Below, piece by piece: positions 1 through 9,397 of a DNA stretch of 47,631 nucleotides (position 1 is the stretch's first letter; every line of letters begins with the position of its first letter). The DNA comes from Bacteroidales bacterium (GTDB lineage: Bacteria > Bacteroidota > Bacteroidia > Bacteroidales > Paludibacteraceae). The translations under genes and the position numbers were made by a program. Where the stretch lies: positions 1 through 47,631 of the forward strand of contig SUXE01000023.1 in the NCBI GenBank assembly GCA_015061115.1. The letters are read 5' to 3'. The notes below the pieces were generated by a model. That model ran no database searches and was not told the DNA's origin. It saw nothing but the letters and a program-made list of their open reading frames with translations.

Positions 1-84
1 CTCTAACCTCTAACCATCAACCTTTAACCTCTAACCTCTAACCATCAACCTTTAACCTCTAACCTCTAACCATCAACCTCTAAT
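1..84. repeat. 28-bp tandem direct repeat, three copies
   Basis: Three head-to-tail units start at 1, 29 and 57. Units 1 and 2 are identical and unit 3 differs only near its end. Each unit contains the heptamer CTCTAAC twice, followed by CATCAACC. The array touches the window edge, so the true copy number is unknown. It lies just downstream of the stop codon of the GHL10 gene. There are no unique spacers, so it is not a CRISPR. Confidence 0.85.
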
Positions 85-94
85 AACCTATACA

Positions 95-1588
95 TTACCT
101 CTTCTCAAACACAATCGGTTTTGATGCTTTTGATTCGTGTCTGAATTTGTTGATAGACGTGATCACGAATTTATAGTTGCCGTTTGGCAGACGGAATTCT
201 TGGAGATCAACTTCTGACGCTTGTGTGAATGCGATGATTCTCTCCACTTTATTCAAATCTACATCTTCAAACTCTCCAAAACAGTAGATGGCGTAGTATC
301 TTGTGTCGAATCCTCCTTTCTTGATTACTGGTTTCCATCGCATCATATCACCCTCTATCTTTATTCCTTTAGGGGCTGCAGACGGTGCACTTTCTATATT
401 CGGATCGACTGGCACGAGTGCTGGATATCTGAACAGGTCTTTCTGCAAATCTGTTCTCAATCCACGGTAGTCATCACGCAGATACTTTGCACTGTAGAAG
501 ATATATCCGTTGATTTTGTTGTTGTTGTAGCTTGTGTTAAGCTGACGGATCACTTCGTTGCCTTCTTTCCATGCCTTGTCTTTCTTCACAGCTAATCCGC
601 TTGCATAAAGTCCGACGAACATGTTTCTGCCGTACGACCAGTCTCCCCACCATTTGCTCAACACTCCGTAGTCGAGTCCATCACGTCCAAGTTCCCAATA
701 TAGCTGTGGTGCGGCGTAATCGATCCAACCTTTTTCCAACCACAATAGCACGTCTGCGCATAGTTCATCATAATTGGTGCATGACGCACCTGCTTTTGTG
801 GCTCTCCAGTCGTCTTTCTCATTGCGGTATACTCCGAACGGACTGACTCCAAACCATACCCAAGGCTTTGCTCTCTGGATAGCTTCATGTATCATTTTCA
901 CAACAAGGTTGACATTATCGCGTCGCCATGCCTGACGGTCATATTGATCACGGTGATGATTCTTGAACGTCTCAAAATCAGGGAATTCTTCACCAGCCAC
1001 TTTGTATGGATAGAAATAGTCGTCCATGTGAATTCCGTCGACATCATAACGGAGAACAATATCCATCACGATGCTTGTCAGATAGTCACGCACCTCTTCG
1101 AGTCCAGGATTGAAATATACTTTTCCTCCGTATGTCAGAAAAAGTTCAGGGCGACGGAAATAAAGATGATTCTTGCTCAATTTGTCCACTCCTTCGCCAT
1201 TGGTCACACGGTATGGGTTGATCCACGCATGAACTTCCATGCATCTTTTGTGGCATTCCTCAATTGCGAAAGCTAATGGGTCGTAGCTCACTTCTGTACC
1301 TTGTTTTCCAGACAGATAGGCACTCCACGGCTCCAACTCTGATTGATAGAGAGCGTCGGCGCACGGACGCACTTGTAGGAATATTGTATTGATGTTGCAG
1401 CGGTGAAGAGAATCAAGCATTGCAATCATCTCGTCTTTCTGCTTTTCATAATTGCCTTTTGTAGATGGCCAGTCGATATTGGCGACAGTCGCGATCCACG
1501 CTCCTCGTAGTTCATGTTTTTTTGCCGCATGAAGGGGCATCATAATAATGGAAAGAAGGAACGCAATGGCGCTCAAATAAGTTCTCAT
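95..1588 (-). CDS. Secreted glycoside hydrolase-like 10 (GHL10/DUF187, YngK family) protein
   Basis: The product is 497 residues with a signal peptide at about residues 1-21 (a hydrophobic stretch ending in PLHA). The mature part begins with the GHL10 hallmark LRGAWIATV and continues through QVRPCADALY, AWINPYR and DGIHMDDYFYPY (about 185-197), the last carrying the acidic residues expected in the TIM-barrel active site. A C-terminal fibronectin-like region (about 400-497) follows. The frame opens upstream to 1660, but ATG 1588 is preferred because it starts the signal peptide and a TAnnTTTG box lies at 1615-1622, inside the longer reading. Family members act on glycans, probably cell-wall or exopolysaccharide. 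Substrate is not deducible here, but the divergent NamZ-type muramidase gene suggests cell-wall turnover. Confidence 0.88.
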   Translation of the reverse strand: MRTYLSAIAFLLSIIMMPLHAAKKHELRGAWIATVANIDWPSTKGNYEKQKDEMIAMLDSLHRCNINTIFLQVRPCADALYQSELEPWSAYLSGKQGTEVSYDPLAFAIEECHKRCMEVHAWINPYRVTNGEGVDKLSKNHLYFRRPELFLTYGGKVYFNPGLEEVRDYLTSIVMDIVLRYDVDGIHMDDYFYPYKVAGEEFPDFETFKNHHRDQYDRQAWRRDNVNLVVKMIHEAIQRAKPWVWFGVSPFGVYRNEKDDWRATKAGASCTNYDELCADVLLWLEKGWIDYAAPQLYWELGRDGLDYGVLSKWWGDWSYGRNMFVGLYASGLAVKKDKAWKEGNEVIRQLNTSYNNNKINGYIFYSAKYLRDDYRGLRTDLQKDLFRYPALVPVDPNIESAPSAAPKGIKIEGDMMRWKPVIKKGGFDTRYYAIYCFGEFEDVDLNKVERIIAFTQASEVDLQEFRLPNGNYKFVITSINKFRHESKASKPIVFEKR

Positions 1589-1614
1589 GTTTCGTAAATC
1601 ATATAATTTCTTTG

Positions 1615-1622
1615 CAAAAATA
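1615..1622 (-). promoter_or_regulatory. -7 box (TATTTTTG) for the GHL10 gene
   Basis: The minus strand reads TATTTTTG, matching Bacteroidota TAnnTTTG, 26 bases before ATG 1588. It supports that start over the upstream in-frame ATG at 1660. Confidence 0.55.
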
Positions 1623-1750
1623 CTAATAACAAACCAATAAATGGCATTGTGGTCATTCATTTATTATTGCAAATCTTGTGGAGACATTGATTTTTGGATT
1701 ATATAGGCTGATGAAATCAAATGTCAATATGAAATTCAAAAAAATAAGAG

Positions 1751-1758
1751 TATTTTTG
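1751..1758 (+). promoter_or_regulatory. -7 box (TATTTTTG) for the 1784-5914 operon
   Basis: A perfect TAnnTTTG box ends 25 bases before the ATG at 1784. No clear TTTG -33 partner was found. Confidence 0.5.
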
Positions 1759-1783
1759 TATTCGATAATAAAATTAAAAGGTA

Positions 1784-3007
1784 ATGAAAAGAATCTTGTT
1801 GCTTTGCATATCGTGCTTTTCAGTTCTGTTGGCGTTTGCTCAGGTGACGCTTGGAATCGATGTGCTCAAACAGCGTGATTTTGATATATTGAAGGGCAAG
1901 AGGGTAGGTCTGCTCACAAATGCCACAGGTGTGGATTCCAACTTGCAAAGTACGATTGATGTCCTTAATTCAGCGGACGGAGTCAATCTCGTCTGCCTTT
2001 TCGCTCCCGAACATGGAGTGCGTGGCAATGTCTATGCGGGAGGAACAGTGAATGGCTCAGTAGATACGAAGACGGGATTGAAAGTCCATAGCCTTTATGG
2101 CAAGACAAAGAAGCCTACAGTCGAGATGCTGAAGGATGTCGACGTGGTTGTCTACGATATTCAGGATGTCGGTTGCCGCTCTTACACTTTTATCAGCTCT
2201 CTAGGACTGTTGATGGAGGCTGCAGGAGAAAATGGTAAGGAGGTTGTTGTGCTCGACCGCCCTAATCCGCTTGGTGGAAACAAGGTGGAGGGCCCGCTTG
2301 TGAGTGAGGGATATTTCAGTTTCATCAGCAAATATCCTATCCCGTACGTCTATGGATTGACGGCTGGTGAACTTGCCAATTTACTCAACGAAGAAGGCCT
2401 TACAAAAAAGAAGTGCAATCTTACGGTGGTACCGATGGAGGGCTGGAAGCGAGATATGGATTATTCACAGACGGGATTGCGTTGGGTGATGACTTCTCCG
2501 CAGATCCCTTATTGGCAATGTGCAGCTTATTATCCGATGAGCGGAATCGTTGGTGAACTTGGTGTGCTTCAGATTGGAGTGGGGTATACTATCCCATTCG
2601 ACGCTTTTGCTGCCGACTGGGTGAATGCCGATTCTCTGGCAATGGAGTTGAATAACATGAAGTTGGAAGGCATCTCTTTCCGTCCTATAGTATATAAACC
2701 TCAGTTCTCCGCTCTTTCTGGAAAGATAGTGCAGGGTGTGCAGGTCTATGTGGATGATTTGCAGAAAGCCAGACTGACAGAAGTCCAGTTTAGAGTTTTG
2801 GAGGCATTGCATAATCTTTATTCTTCGAAAGATATATTTGGAATGTGCTCGGATAAGACAAAAAAGAGTTTTGACAATGTCTGTGGCACAAACAAAATTC
2901 GTTTGAAAATGTCGGAGAGATATCGTTTTGACGATGTGAAGGATATATGGAGAGATTCAGAATCGTCGTGGCGACGAAAGTCAAAAAAGTATCATCTCTA
3001 TGAATAG
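1784..3007 (+). CDS. namZ: NamZ/YbbC-type exo-beta-N-acetylmuramidase (DUF1343)
   Basis: This 407-residue protein has a signal peptide at residues 1-20 (ends AFAQ) and the full DUF1343 fold. Motifs are KRVGLLTNATGVD (about 39-51), FAPEHGVRG (73-81), YDIQDVGCRSYTF (124-136) and LDRPNPLGG (157-165). Characterised NamZ enzymes cleave terminal MurNAc from the non-reducing end of peptidoglycan fragments in the periplasm. The function here is inferred from these motifs. Length matches the family. It is the first gene of a rightward operon and overlaps the next gene by 8 bases, so its expression is probably coupled to the LtaS-like transferase. The gene symbol is by family only. Confidence 0.85.
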   Translation: MKRILLLCISCFSVLLAFAQVTLGIDVLKQRDFDILKGKRVGLLTNATGVDSNLQSTIDVLNSADGVNLVCLFAPEHGVRGNVYAGGTVNGSVDTKTGLKVHSLYGKTKKPTVEMLKDVDVVVYDIQDVGCRSYTFISSLGLLMEAAGENGKEVVVLDRPNPLGGNKVEGPLVSEGYFSFISKYPIPYVYGLTAGELANLLNEEGLTKKKCNLTVVPMEGWKRDMDYSQTGLRWVMTSPQIPYWQCAAYYPMSGIVGELGVLQIGVGYTIPFDAFAADWVNADSLAMELNNMKLEGISFRPIVYKPQFSALSGKIVQGVQVYVDDLQKARLTEVQFRVLEALHNLYSSKDIFGMCSDKTKKSFDNVCGTNKIRLKMSERYRFDDVKDIWRDSESSWRRKSKKYHLYE

Positions 3008-4958
3008 TTTCATTAAGGCTTTCAAGTTTGTTTTAACTACGCATCTCGCAGCACTATTGGTATTATCTGTGTTGCGACTTGCGCAATATTTATATCTCAA
3101 TGATTTTGTCGACGCTACAGTGTCCAACCCTGTTTGGCCGGCTTTTGTGCGTGGACTATGGCTCGACAATGTGGCGGTATGCTATGTGATGATTCTGCCA
3201 TACGTGTTGTTGTTGCTTGTCAGTTCGATAATTCCTTTTTTCAATAAGTATGTTTGGCGAACGGTCGTATCGGTTGCGATTGCAGTTTTGTCTGTAGAAA
3301 TCGCACTTCAGGCGGCTAATCTACAGTATTTCAAATATTTCTCTAACGTTATCAATGCTTCTATTTTTGAGTGGAAAGAGGAGGCTGGTACAGCGGTGAC
3401 GATGATCCTTGAAGAACCGTCATATTGGGTGCTGATTATATGTGGATTATCACTCATCGCAGTTTTTGCTGTATTTATCTGGAAACAGTCGGAAAAGACG
3501 CTGTCTGGATTGTTGTCGGAGAATTCATCGATCACTTTCGTCGACAGATTGAAGATTCTTGCTGTTTCTGTTGTGGTTATAGGATTATGTCTGTTTGGAA
3601 TCCGTGGAAGAATGGGGTATAATCCGATAAAAGTGTCGGCGGCGTATTATTGCGATGATTATTTTCTGAACCGACTTGGGGTGAATGCGGCATTCAATCT
3701 GCTCAACACTTATATCGACAACAATCGTCGTGAAAACCGAGGTTTGGAACTGATGGATGGAGCGACTGCTTTGCGTGAACTTCGTTCTGTAATGCAGATG
3801 GGTTCTTCGGATATATTTGTGGATGACACGCTTTCGCTGCAGCGTCATTGCAAACGAGATTCATTCGCTGTTTTCGCAGACGGAGAAAAACCGAATGTTG
3901 TGATTGTATTGATGGAGAGCATGAGTGCCAAGCTGATGCAAAGTTTCGGTTGTGATGTGACAATGACTCCATTTTTGGACAGTTTGTGGAATGAGAGTTT
4001 GTCGTTTGAGAATTTCTACAGTGTCGGAAATCATACTAACCAAGGTATCTATTCCACATTGTATGGATTCCCTACGGTGTTGTCGAGGAATGCCATGAAG
4101 GGCACGGATATCCCGACGTATTATGGAATGCCCAACGTCTTGGCGGAACAAGGATACCATACGGCTTTCTATATGACTCATGAAAGCCAATACGACAACA
4201 TGAATGCTTTTTTGCGTACCAATGGATTCAAACATATTAGATCGCAGGAGGATTATCCAAGTGATTCGGTAGTTAATAGTTTTGGTGTCAGTGATGGCTT
4301 TTTGGTAAAATATGCTTTGGATGAGATGCAGACGATGCAACAGCCATTCTTCAGTGTGTTGCTGACAATCTCCAACCATCCGCCATACATTGTGCCAGAA
4401 TGGTTCGACACTCATGGCCTGGATCCTGAATATGCGATTGTCTTGTATGCGGATTATTGCTTGAAACAGTTTTTTGAGGGGATGAAGAGGTGTGGACTAT
4501 ATGATAACACTGTTTTTGTATTTCTTGCTGATCATGGAAAGATTGTGGAACGGCCAGAGTGTGAGGTTGCCGAGAGTTTCAATCATATTCCGTTGATTAT
4601 ACATTCACCTCGTATTGGCAGAAAGGTTGTGAAGAATCTTGGTTGCCAAACAGACATACAATCAATATTGTTTTCTTTACTTGGAATAGAATATGATAAT
4701 GTTGGATTTGGACGTGATGTGTTGAATGGTGTATCATCAACGGTGTGTTATTCAACTGATGATATACTTTGTGCGAGAGATTCATCATATCTTTGTTTGC
4801 TGGATCCGCGTACGGAATTCACCAAAGCGTATGATATCCGTAATAAATATAGAGAAGTGACGAAGGATTCTTGCCAATATTTGGATAGCATATTACGTCG
4901 ACGTTTTGCGGCATATGAATATTTAGTTTCACAAAAGAAAACGACACTAGTAAAGTGA
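3000..4958 (+). CDS. LtaS/MdoB-family membrane sulfatase-fold transferase
   Basis: The product is 652 residues. About five hydrophobic helices fill residues 10-210, followed by a large extracytoplasmic alkaline-phosphatase/sulfatase domain. Catalytic-site residues expected for the LtaS family are visible: Glu306 in VLMESMSAK, the nucleophile Thr346 in GNHTNQG, and the Asp511-His512 pair in FLADHGK. Family members transfer phosphoglycerol or phosphoethanolamine from phospholipid head groups to glycans or lipids outside the cytoplasmic membrane. In a diderm without lipoteichoic acid the acceptor is probably a periplasmic or surface glycan. The gene overlaps its upstream neighbour by 8 bases and its downstream neighbour by 4, so the three are very likely co-translated. 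Confidence 0.87.
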   Translation: MNSFIKAFKFVLTTHLAALLVLSVLRLAQYLYLNDFVDATVSNPVWPAFVRGLWLDNVAVCYVMILPYVLLLLVSSIIPFFNKYVWRTVVSVAIAVLSVEIALQAANLQYFKYFSNVINASIFEWKEEAGTAVTMILEEPSYWVLIICGLSLIAVFAVFIWKQSEKTLSGLLSENSSITFVDRLKILAVSVVVIGLCLFGIRGRMGYNPIKVSAAYYCDDYFLNRLGVNAAFNLLNTYIDNNRRENRGLELMDGATALRELRSVMQMGSSDIFVDDTLSLQRHCKRDSFAVFADGEKPNVVIVLMESMSAKLMQSFGCDVTMTPFLDSLWNESLSFENFYSVGNHTNQGIYSTLYGFPTVLSRNAMKGTDIPTYYGMPNVLAEQGYHTAFYMTHESQYDNMNAFLRTNGFKHIRSQEDYPSDSVVNSFGVSDGFLVKYALDEMQTMQQPFFSVLLTISNHPPYIVPEWFDTHGLDPEYAIVLYADYCLKQFFEGMKRCGLYDNTVFVFLADHGKIVERPECEVAESFNHIPLIIHSPRIGRKVVKNLGCQTDIQSILFSLLGIEYDNVGFGRDVLNGVSSTVCYSTDDILCARDSSYLCLLDPRTEFTKAYDIRNKYREVTKDSCQYLDSILRRRFAAYEYLVSQKKTTLVK

Positions 4959-5914
4959 AAATGATGAGAAAGGGAGTTCTGAAAATAGTCGTTCCTTGCT
5001 ACAATGAGGAAGAAGTTTTGCATGAGACAAACAAACGATTGCTAGAAGTGATTACATCGATGGAGCAATCTGGTACAATTGTATCAGGAGGCGTGGTGTA
5101 TGTGGACGATGGTAGCCGTGATAAGACATGGCAGATAATAGACGAGTTGTCAAAGGCGGATTCTCATGTGGCTGGAATCAAGTTGGCTCACAATTCAGGT
5201 CATCAGAGTGCTTTGTTCGCAGGCCTCACTTTAGTGTCAGAATGTTGTGATATGGCTGTCAGTATCGACGCTGATTTACAGGACGACACAAATGCCATTT
5301 TTGAGATGGTAGATAAATATAACGATGGTTATGAGGTCGTGTTTGGAGTAAGACGAGAACGTACTACTGATACATGGTTTAAAAGAAACACAGCATTGGC
5401 TTTCTATAAGTTGATGTCAGTGATGGGGACAGATGTCAAGTATAACCATGCGGATTTCCGATTGCTGGGTAGCGCAGCATTGAAAGCATTGGTGTCTATG
5501 CCAGAACGAAATTTGTTCTTGCGTGGTATGGTCCGAACTCTTGGATTCAAGAATACAGATGTCTTTTACGATCGCAGTGAAAGATTTGCTGGTGAGAGTA
5601 AGTATCCTTTATCAAAGATGATGAATTTTGCGGTTGATGGCATAACATCTTTCAGTGTTAAACCGCTTCGTCTGATTTTCTCCTTTGGTATTTTCTTTAT
5701 TTTGATTGCTATTGTGGCAATAGGATATGGTTTATATTCTTACTATATAGGAATCACTATTCCAGGTTGGACTTCTTTGTTGATCAGTCTTTGGTTGATC
5801 GGTGGCGCTGTTTTGTTGGCGATAGGTGTAGTAGGAGAATATGTAGGAAAAATCTATAAGGAGGTTAAGAGAAGACCTTTGTATGTCATAGAGAGGACGG
5901 AAAACCTTAAATGA
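4955..5914 (+). CDS. GT2 polyprenyl-phosphate glycosyltransferase (DPM1/GtrB/ArnC-like)
   Basis: This 319-residue membrane enzyme has an N-terminal GT-A domain: VVPCYNEEE at 12-20, DDGS at 51-54, and the DAD metal-binding motif at 105-107 followed by LQDD. Two C-terminal membrane helices (about 233-255 and 268-290) and a basic tail follow. This architecture is typical of enzymes that attach a sugar to undecaprenyl phosphate on the cytoplasmic face for later flipping. The GTG at 4955 overlaps the previous stop codon, while ATG 4961 and ATG 4964 are equally possible starts. Together with the LtaS-like protein it suggests decoration of an envelope glycan. The sugar is unknown. Confidence 0.88.
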   Translation: MKMMRKGVLKIVVPCYNEEEVLHETNKRLLEVITSMEQSGTIVSGGVVYVDDGSRDKTWQIIDELSKADSHVAGIKLAHNSGHQSALFAGLTLVSECCDMAVSIDADLQDDTNAIFEMVDKYNDGYEVVFGVRRERTTDTWFKRNTALAFYKLMSVMGTDVKYNHADFRLLGSAALKALVSMPERNLFLRGMVRTLGFKNTDVFYDRSERFAGESKYPLSKMMNFAVDGITSFSVKPLRLIFSFGIFFILIAIVAIGYGLYSYYIGITIPGWTSLLISLWLIGGAVLLAIGVVGEYVGKIYKEVKRRPLYVIERTENLK

Positions 5915-5931
5915 ATGAAGAATGAAAAATC

Positions 5932-6666
5932 ATGAAATCTAATATTCCAAGCATTGTCTTTCTTTTTTCCTTTTTGATATCAATAGGATCATGTAATGAA
6001 TCAAAGATAGGAGATAATTTTAAGATTATCGAGGCCCCTTTGCCTCACAATGATTCCATAGTCACAATTACAACGATGGTAGACTCACAGTCATTAAATG
6101 GGACTGTTTTTGAAAAGAACACGGAAGAGGATAATCATTATGAAGGATTTTATGATTATAAATTGATGAAGGACGAAATAGAAAAGATTGCGGGAAATAT
6201 GAATGTCCCGATCACTAGCGATTCCACATGCTCTTTTAAGAATAAGGATGGATATTTATTTAATGTTAGGATAAGCTCGTATGAAGGAGAAGATTTTAAG
6301 AATCATATATTGAATGTGGTAGTCTTTCCTCCGAAAACTGTGCTAGTTGGAAATGTTGATGTCCCAGCAATCTTTGATGTTGTGAGCTCAGAAATTTCGA
6401 AATTTCATGATTACATACTTATATCTCAAGTTGATACTTTATGTCGATTTATGAAAGAGCGAATGGTCAGACCATGGGAGTTGTTGAAAAAAGGAGAAAT
6501 AAAAGAGAATCCATATTTAGATTCATGCCTTGTTCTTTCCCGAGACGAGAATCGATTAAGAATGGCGTTAGAAGAATGTGATTTTGATTTCCCTAATCAA
6601 ACATTGTCTTTTGATTATGAAGTAGGTGATAGATTTGAGTTTGAATATTTTCTTGCTCTACCTTGA
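5932..6666 (+). CDS. Predicted lipoprotein of unknown function
   Basis: The 244-residue product has a lipoprotein signal peptide ending SIGSC (Cys21). The remainder is a soluble, acidic domain with no motif that I recognise. It starts 17 bases after the glycosyltransferase stop and is followed at once by a strong terminator, so it is probably the last gene of the operon beginning at 1784. Its position suggests an envelope location with the NamZ/LtaS-like/GT2 set, but no function can be assigned. It does not resemble the lipoprotein array at 45-47 kb apart from being a lipoprotein. Confidence 0.75.
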   Translation: MKSNIPSIVFLFSFLISIGSCNESKIGDNFKIIEAPLPHNDSIVTITTMVDSQSLNGTVFEKNTEEDNHYEGFYDYKLMKDEIEKIAGNMNVPITSDSTCSFKNKDGYLFNVRISSYEGEDFKNHILNVVVFPPKTVLVGNVDVPAIFDVVSSEISKFHDYILISQVDTLCRFMKERMVRPWELLKKGEIKENPYLDSCLVLSRDENRLRMALEECDFDFPNQTLSFDYEVGDRFEFEYFLALP

Positions 6667-6674
6667 ATGACAAT

Positions 6675-6715
6675 AAAAAAGCAAAGACGAGGCATGACCC
6701 CGTCTTTGCTTTTTT
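6675..6715. terminator. Strong bidirectional terminator
   Basis: Arms GCAAAGACG (6681-6689) and CGTCTTTGC (6701-6709) are extended by an A6 run at 6675-6680 and a T6 run at 6710-6715. It sits between convergent genes and can serve both the lipoprotein operon (+) and the symporter gene (-). Confidence 0.9.
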
Positions 6716-6733
6716 ATCTTATTGGCGTTTCTG

Positions 6734-8137
6734 TTATAATGTTCTTGGAGAGCCTCCTTTTTTCCAATGACTCTCAATATCCTCCAACTTTTTACCTTTG
6801 GTCTCAGGAAGGAAGAAATATCCCCATACGATTCCGATGATGGCGATTATTGCGAACATACAGAACACTCCTGCTGTACCGTATGCGGCATCTCCTCCAA
6901 AGAAATGTGTGAATTTATTTATCGACTTATAGAATGTCCAGACGATAAGTGAGTTGAATCCCCAGTTTGCCAATGAACCTATTGAACTGCCGACTCCACG
7001 AACCTTGACTGGGAAAACTTCTGTGATGATCAACCATCCTAATGGTCCCATACTGATAGCAAAGAACACAATGTACAGCAGCATGCTTGCGACTACCAAG
7101 TAGCGTCCGTTTGAACCGTCGTCCGACAAACTTATGAATCCGTATGAAATCATCAACAATGTCACAACCATTCCCGCCATACCTAAGAAGAATAGTTTTC
7201 TGCGGCCGATCTTGTCGATAAGGAACAGACTGGCAATTGTAAATATCACATTCACTACTCCGACACTGACTTGTGCCATAAGAGCCGCCTCTCCACTCTC
7301 AAATCCTGCTTTTTGGAATATGCTTGGACCATAGTAGATGACGGTGTTGATACCCACCGCTTGTTGGAAAAACATGATCAGTACTGCCAGCATCAAAGGA
7401 TAAAACATCCATTTTTGTTTGAATGTCTCTGCAATAGTCATCTCTTCTTTTGTCTGCTCGATGTCTGATTTCATTTTGCTGATCTCTTCCTCAATGACTG
7501 AGTGGTCTTCGATCTTTTCCATGATCTGCAGAGCCTCTTTTTCTTGTCCTTTGCTTAGCAACCAGCGTGGGCTTTCTGGCAAGAAGAACATTCCTACAAG
7601 AAGGATGATGGCAGGAATCACTCCCACGTAGAACATGTTTCTCCAGCAACTTGCGTTTGTGTCGTCTGCTATGGCACTGTCGCTAAGGAAAGCTCCCAAC
7701 AAACCGACTGTGATCAGAAGCTGAAACATTGACACTAATGTGCCTCGAATACTGGCCGGAGATATTTCAGCCAGGTAGAGTGGGGTGGAGAAGGATGCGA
7801 CACCTATACCTACACCTAAGAATATGCGAGCAGCCATCAGTCCGCTCACACCGCTTGCGCTACCGCATCCTATCGCTCCCAAAAGGAATATGACTGCGGC
7901 TACCAAAATGATTCGTTTTCTTCCGAATTTGTCACTTAGATATCCACTGACTAATGCTCCTATCATAGCACCGATTAATGCAAATGTCGTGATGTCTTCT
8001 ATATCGCTGTCGCTGATATTCAAATCACTTTGCATATATGGGATAGCTCCACTTATGACACCGGTGTCAAAACCGAATAGTAGACCTCCCGTCGCGGCAA
8101 TGGAGGCCATAAACCATACAAATTTTTTATTATACAT
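6734..8137 (-). CDS. MFS sugar-proton symporter (XylE/GalP-like)
   Basis: This 467-residue protein has 12 predicted membrane helices and the sugar-porter signatures: FGFDTGVISGA in helix 1, DKFGRKR in the loop after helix 2, FLPESPRWL before the central loop, QQAVGINTVIYYGPSIF in helix 7, and LPETKGKKLEDIE near the C-terminus. Family members import xylose, galactose, arabinose or glucose with protons through the inner membrane. The closest general resemblance is to XylE, but the sugar cannot be read from sequence. The gene follows the epimerase-like gene by 13 bases, so the two are probably co-transcribed. Confidence 0.9.
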   Translation of the reverse strand: MYNKKFVWFMASIAATGGLLFGFDTGVISGAIPYMQSDLNISDSDIEDITTFALIGAMIGALVSGYLSDKFGRKRIILVAAVIFLLGAIGCGSASGVSGLMAARIFLGVGIGVASFSTPLYLAEISPASIRGTLVSMFQLLITVGLLGAFLSDSAIADDTNASCWRNMFYVGVIPAIILLVGMFFLPESPRWLLSKGQEKEALQIMEKIEDHSVIEEEISKMKSDIEQTKEEMTIAETFKQKWMFYPLMLAVLIMFFQQAVGINTVIYYGPSIFQKAGFESGEAALMAQVSVGVVNVIFTIASLFLIDKIGRRKLFFLGMAGMVVTLLMISYGFISLSDDGSNGRYLVVASMLLYIVFFAISMGPLGWLIITEVFPVKVRGVGSSIGSLANWGFNSLIVWTFYKSINKFTHFFGGDAAYGTAGVFCMFAIIAIIGIVWGYFFLPETKGKKLEDIESHWKKGGSPRTL

Positions 8138-8150
8138 ATTCTATCAAGCT

Positions 8151-9173
8151 TTATCCATTTATCAATTTTTTTGCCGTTTCCATCGCTTCCACAACTTTGT
8201 CGCACCATGCGTCAAATTCTGGATCGAGACGTTGCAGACTTGGAGTCGCTAACACATTTGCGATGGTCTTGCGTACTCCTTGATCGAATCGCGTGGTAGC
8301 GCAATAGCTCGGTACAGCTCTTTTTATTTTGGAACAATCAAATACGACGGAATTGGCTTTGTCTCCTATCAGTGAACCGGTGAAGTCATAATCGCTCACA
8401 GATGCCAGGAATGAGGATGCTACATAGCATGGCTTGAATTCCACTCCCAATGCGTCTGCTATACTCTGATATACCTGGTTCCATGTCAACACTTCGTCTG
8501 ATGTGATCTGGAATGATTCTCCGATTGCATGGATATTGCCCATCAGACCGATGAATCCTTTTGCAAAATCGGAGTTGTGTGTCATTGTCCAAAGTGAGGT
8601 GCCATCACCGTGTACTATCACTTGTTTGCCTTCAAGCATTCGTTTGATGACCTGATAACTACCGTTCTTTCCGTGTACTCCAAGAGGAATACTGCGTTCG
8701 TCATAAGTGTGGCTTGGACGAACTATTGTGATCGGAAAACCGTTGGAGCGATATTCCTGCATCAGTCTCTCTTCTATCTCTATCTTTTCTCGTGAATACT
8801 GCCAATATGGGTTGGCAAGGGGAGTCGTCTCATTAACAATGTGAGACGACAATGGTTTCTGGTATGCTGAGGCTGAACTGATAACCATGAACTGGCGTGT
8901 CCTGCCTTTGAATAGACGAATGTCTCGTTCAATTTGTTCTTTATGGAAACAGATGAAATCGCAGACTGTGTCGAATGTCATACCTTCAATAGCTTTCGCG
9001 ACAGTGGCTTCATCATTCACGTCGGCTACATTTATAACCTTGACATTTGAAGGAAGCTCGGCCGAACGGCTGCCTCGGTTCAGTAGATACAGTTCCCAGT
9101 CTGGGTTTGTGGCAAGCGAACGTGTGATCGCCATGCTGATGGTGCCCGTGCCACCGATAAAAAGTGCTTTCAT
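8151..9173 (-). CDS. NAD-dependent epimerase/dehydratase-like SDR protein
   Basis: The 340-residue protein is an extended/atypical short-chain dehydrogenase. The Rossmann motif GGTGTIS lies at 7-13, the serine region VISSAS at about 97-102, and the Tyr126-x3-Lys130 pair in YSREK. A substrate-binding C-terminal half ends near 310, followed by an amphipathic tail. Members of this group change or reduce sugar nucleotides or related compounds in the cytosol. The gene is upstream of, and 13 bases from, the sugar symporter, which points to sugar metabolism. The specific reaction is unknown. Confidence 0.8.
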   Translation of the reverse strand: MKALFIGGTGTISMAITRSLATNPDWELYLLNRGSRSAELPSNVKVINVADVNDEATVAKAIEGMTFDTVCDFICFHKEQIERDIRLFKGRTRQFMVISSASAYQKPLSSHIVNETTPLANPYWQYSREKIEIEERLMQEYRSNGFPITIVRPSHTYDERSIPLGVHGKNGSYQVIKRMLEGKQVIVHGDGTSLWTMTHNSDFAKGFIGLMGNIHAIGESFQITSDEVLTWNQVYQSIADALGVEFKPCYVASSFLASVSDYDFTGSLIGDKANSVVFDCSKIKRAVPSYCATTRFDQGVRKTIANVLATPSLQRLDPEFDAWCDKVVEAMETAKKLING

Positions 9174-9300
9174 AATGGAGTGTTTTAAAATGATTTGTTC
9201 AAACTCAGAGAACTCTAATTTGTTTAAGTTTTATAGTCTAAAATATTATACGATTGAAATCATCTTATAGAGCAAGTGATTTATAAATGCTCATCCTGAC

Positions 9301-9350
9301 GGACTCGCAAAGAATTAGGGGGTTAGGGCGTTCCGCCCTTAACAATCCTC
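9301..9350 (+). repeat. Interspersed structured repeat, short copy A
   Basis: This carries the 3' part of the family described in the findings: the hairpin GGGCGttcCGCCC followed by TTAACAATCCTC. It lies between the desaturase-like gene and the epimerase-like gene, both on the minus strand. The rest of 9174-9397 shows nothing else recognisable. Confidence 0.8.
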
Positions 9351-9397
9351 TTTTTTATGTGACAGGTGGATGCAATGATTTCCGCCTTTTGCAATCT

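Noticed and set aside
1-84. Possible CRISPR array
   Set aside because: Units are directly adjacent with no unique spacers, and no cas genes are present.
3861-4415. Minus-strand open frame of 184 codons
   Set aside because: It is antisense to the catalytic domain of the LtaS-like transferase, with conserved motifs in the other strand.
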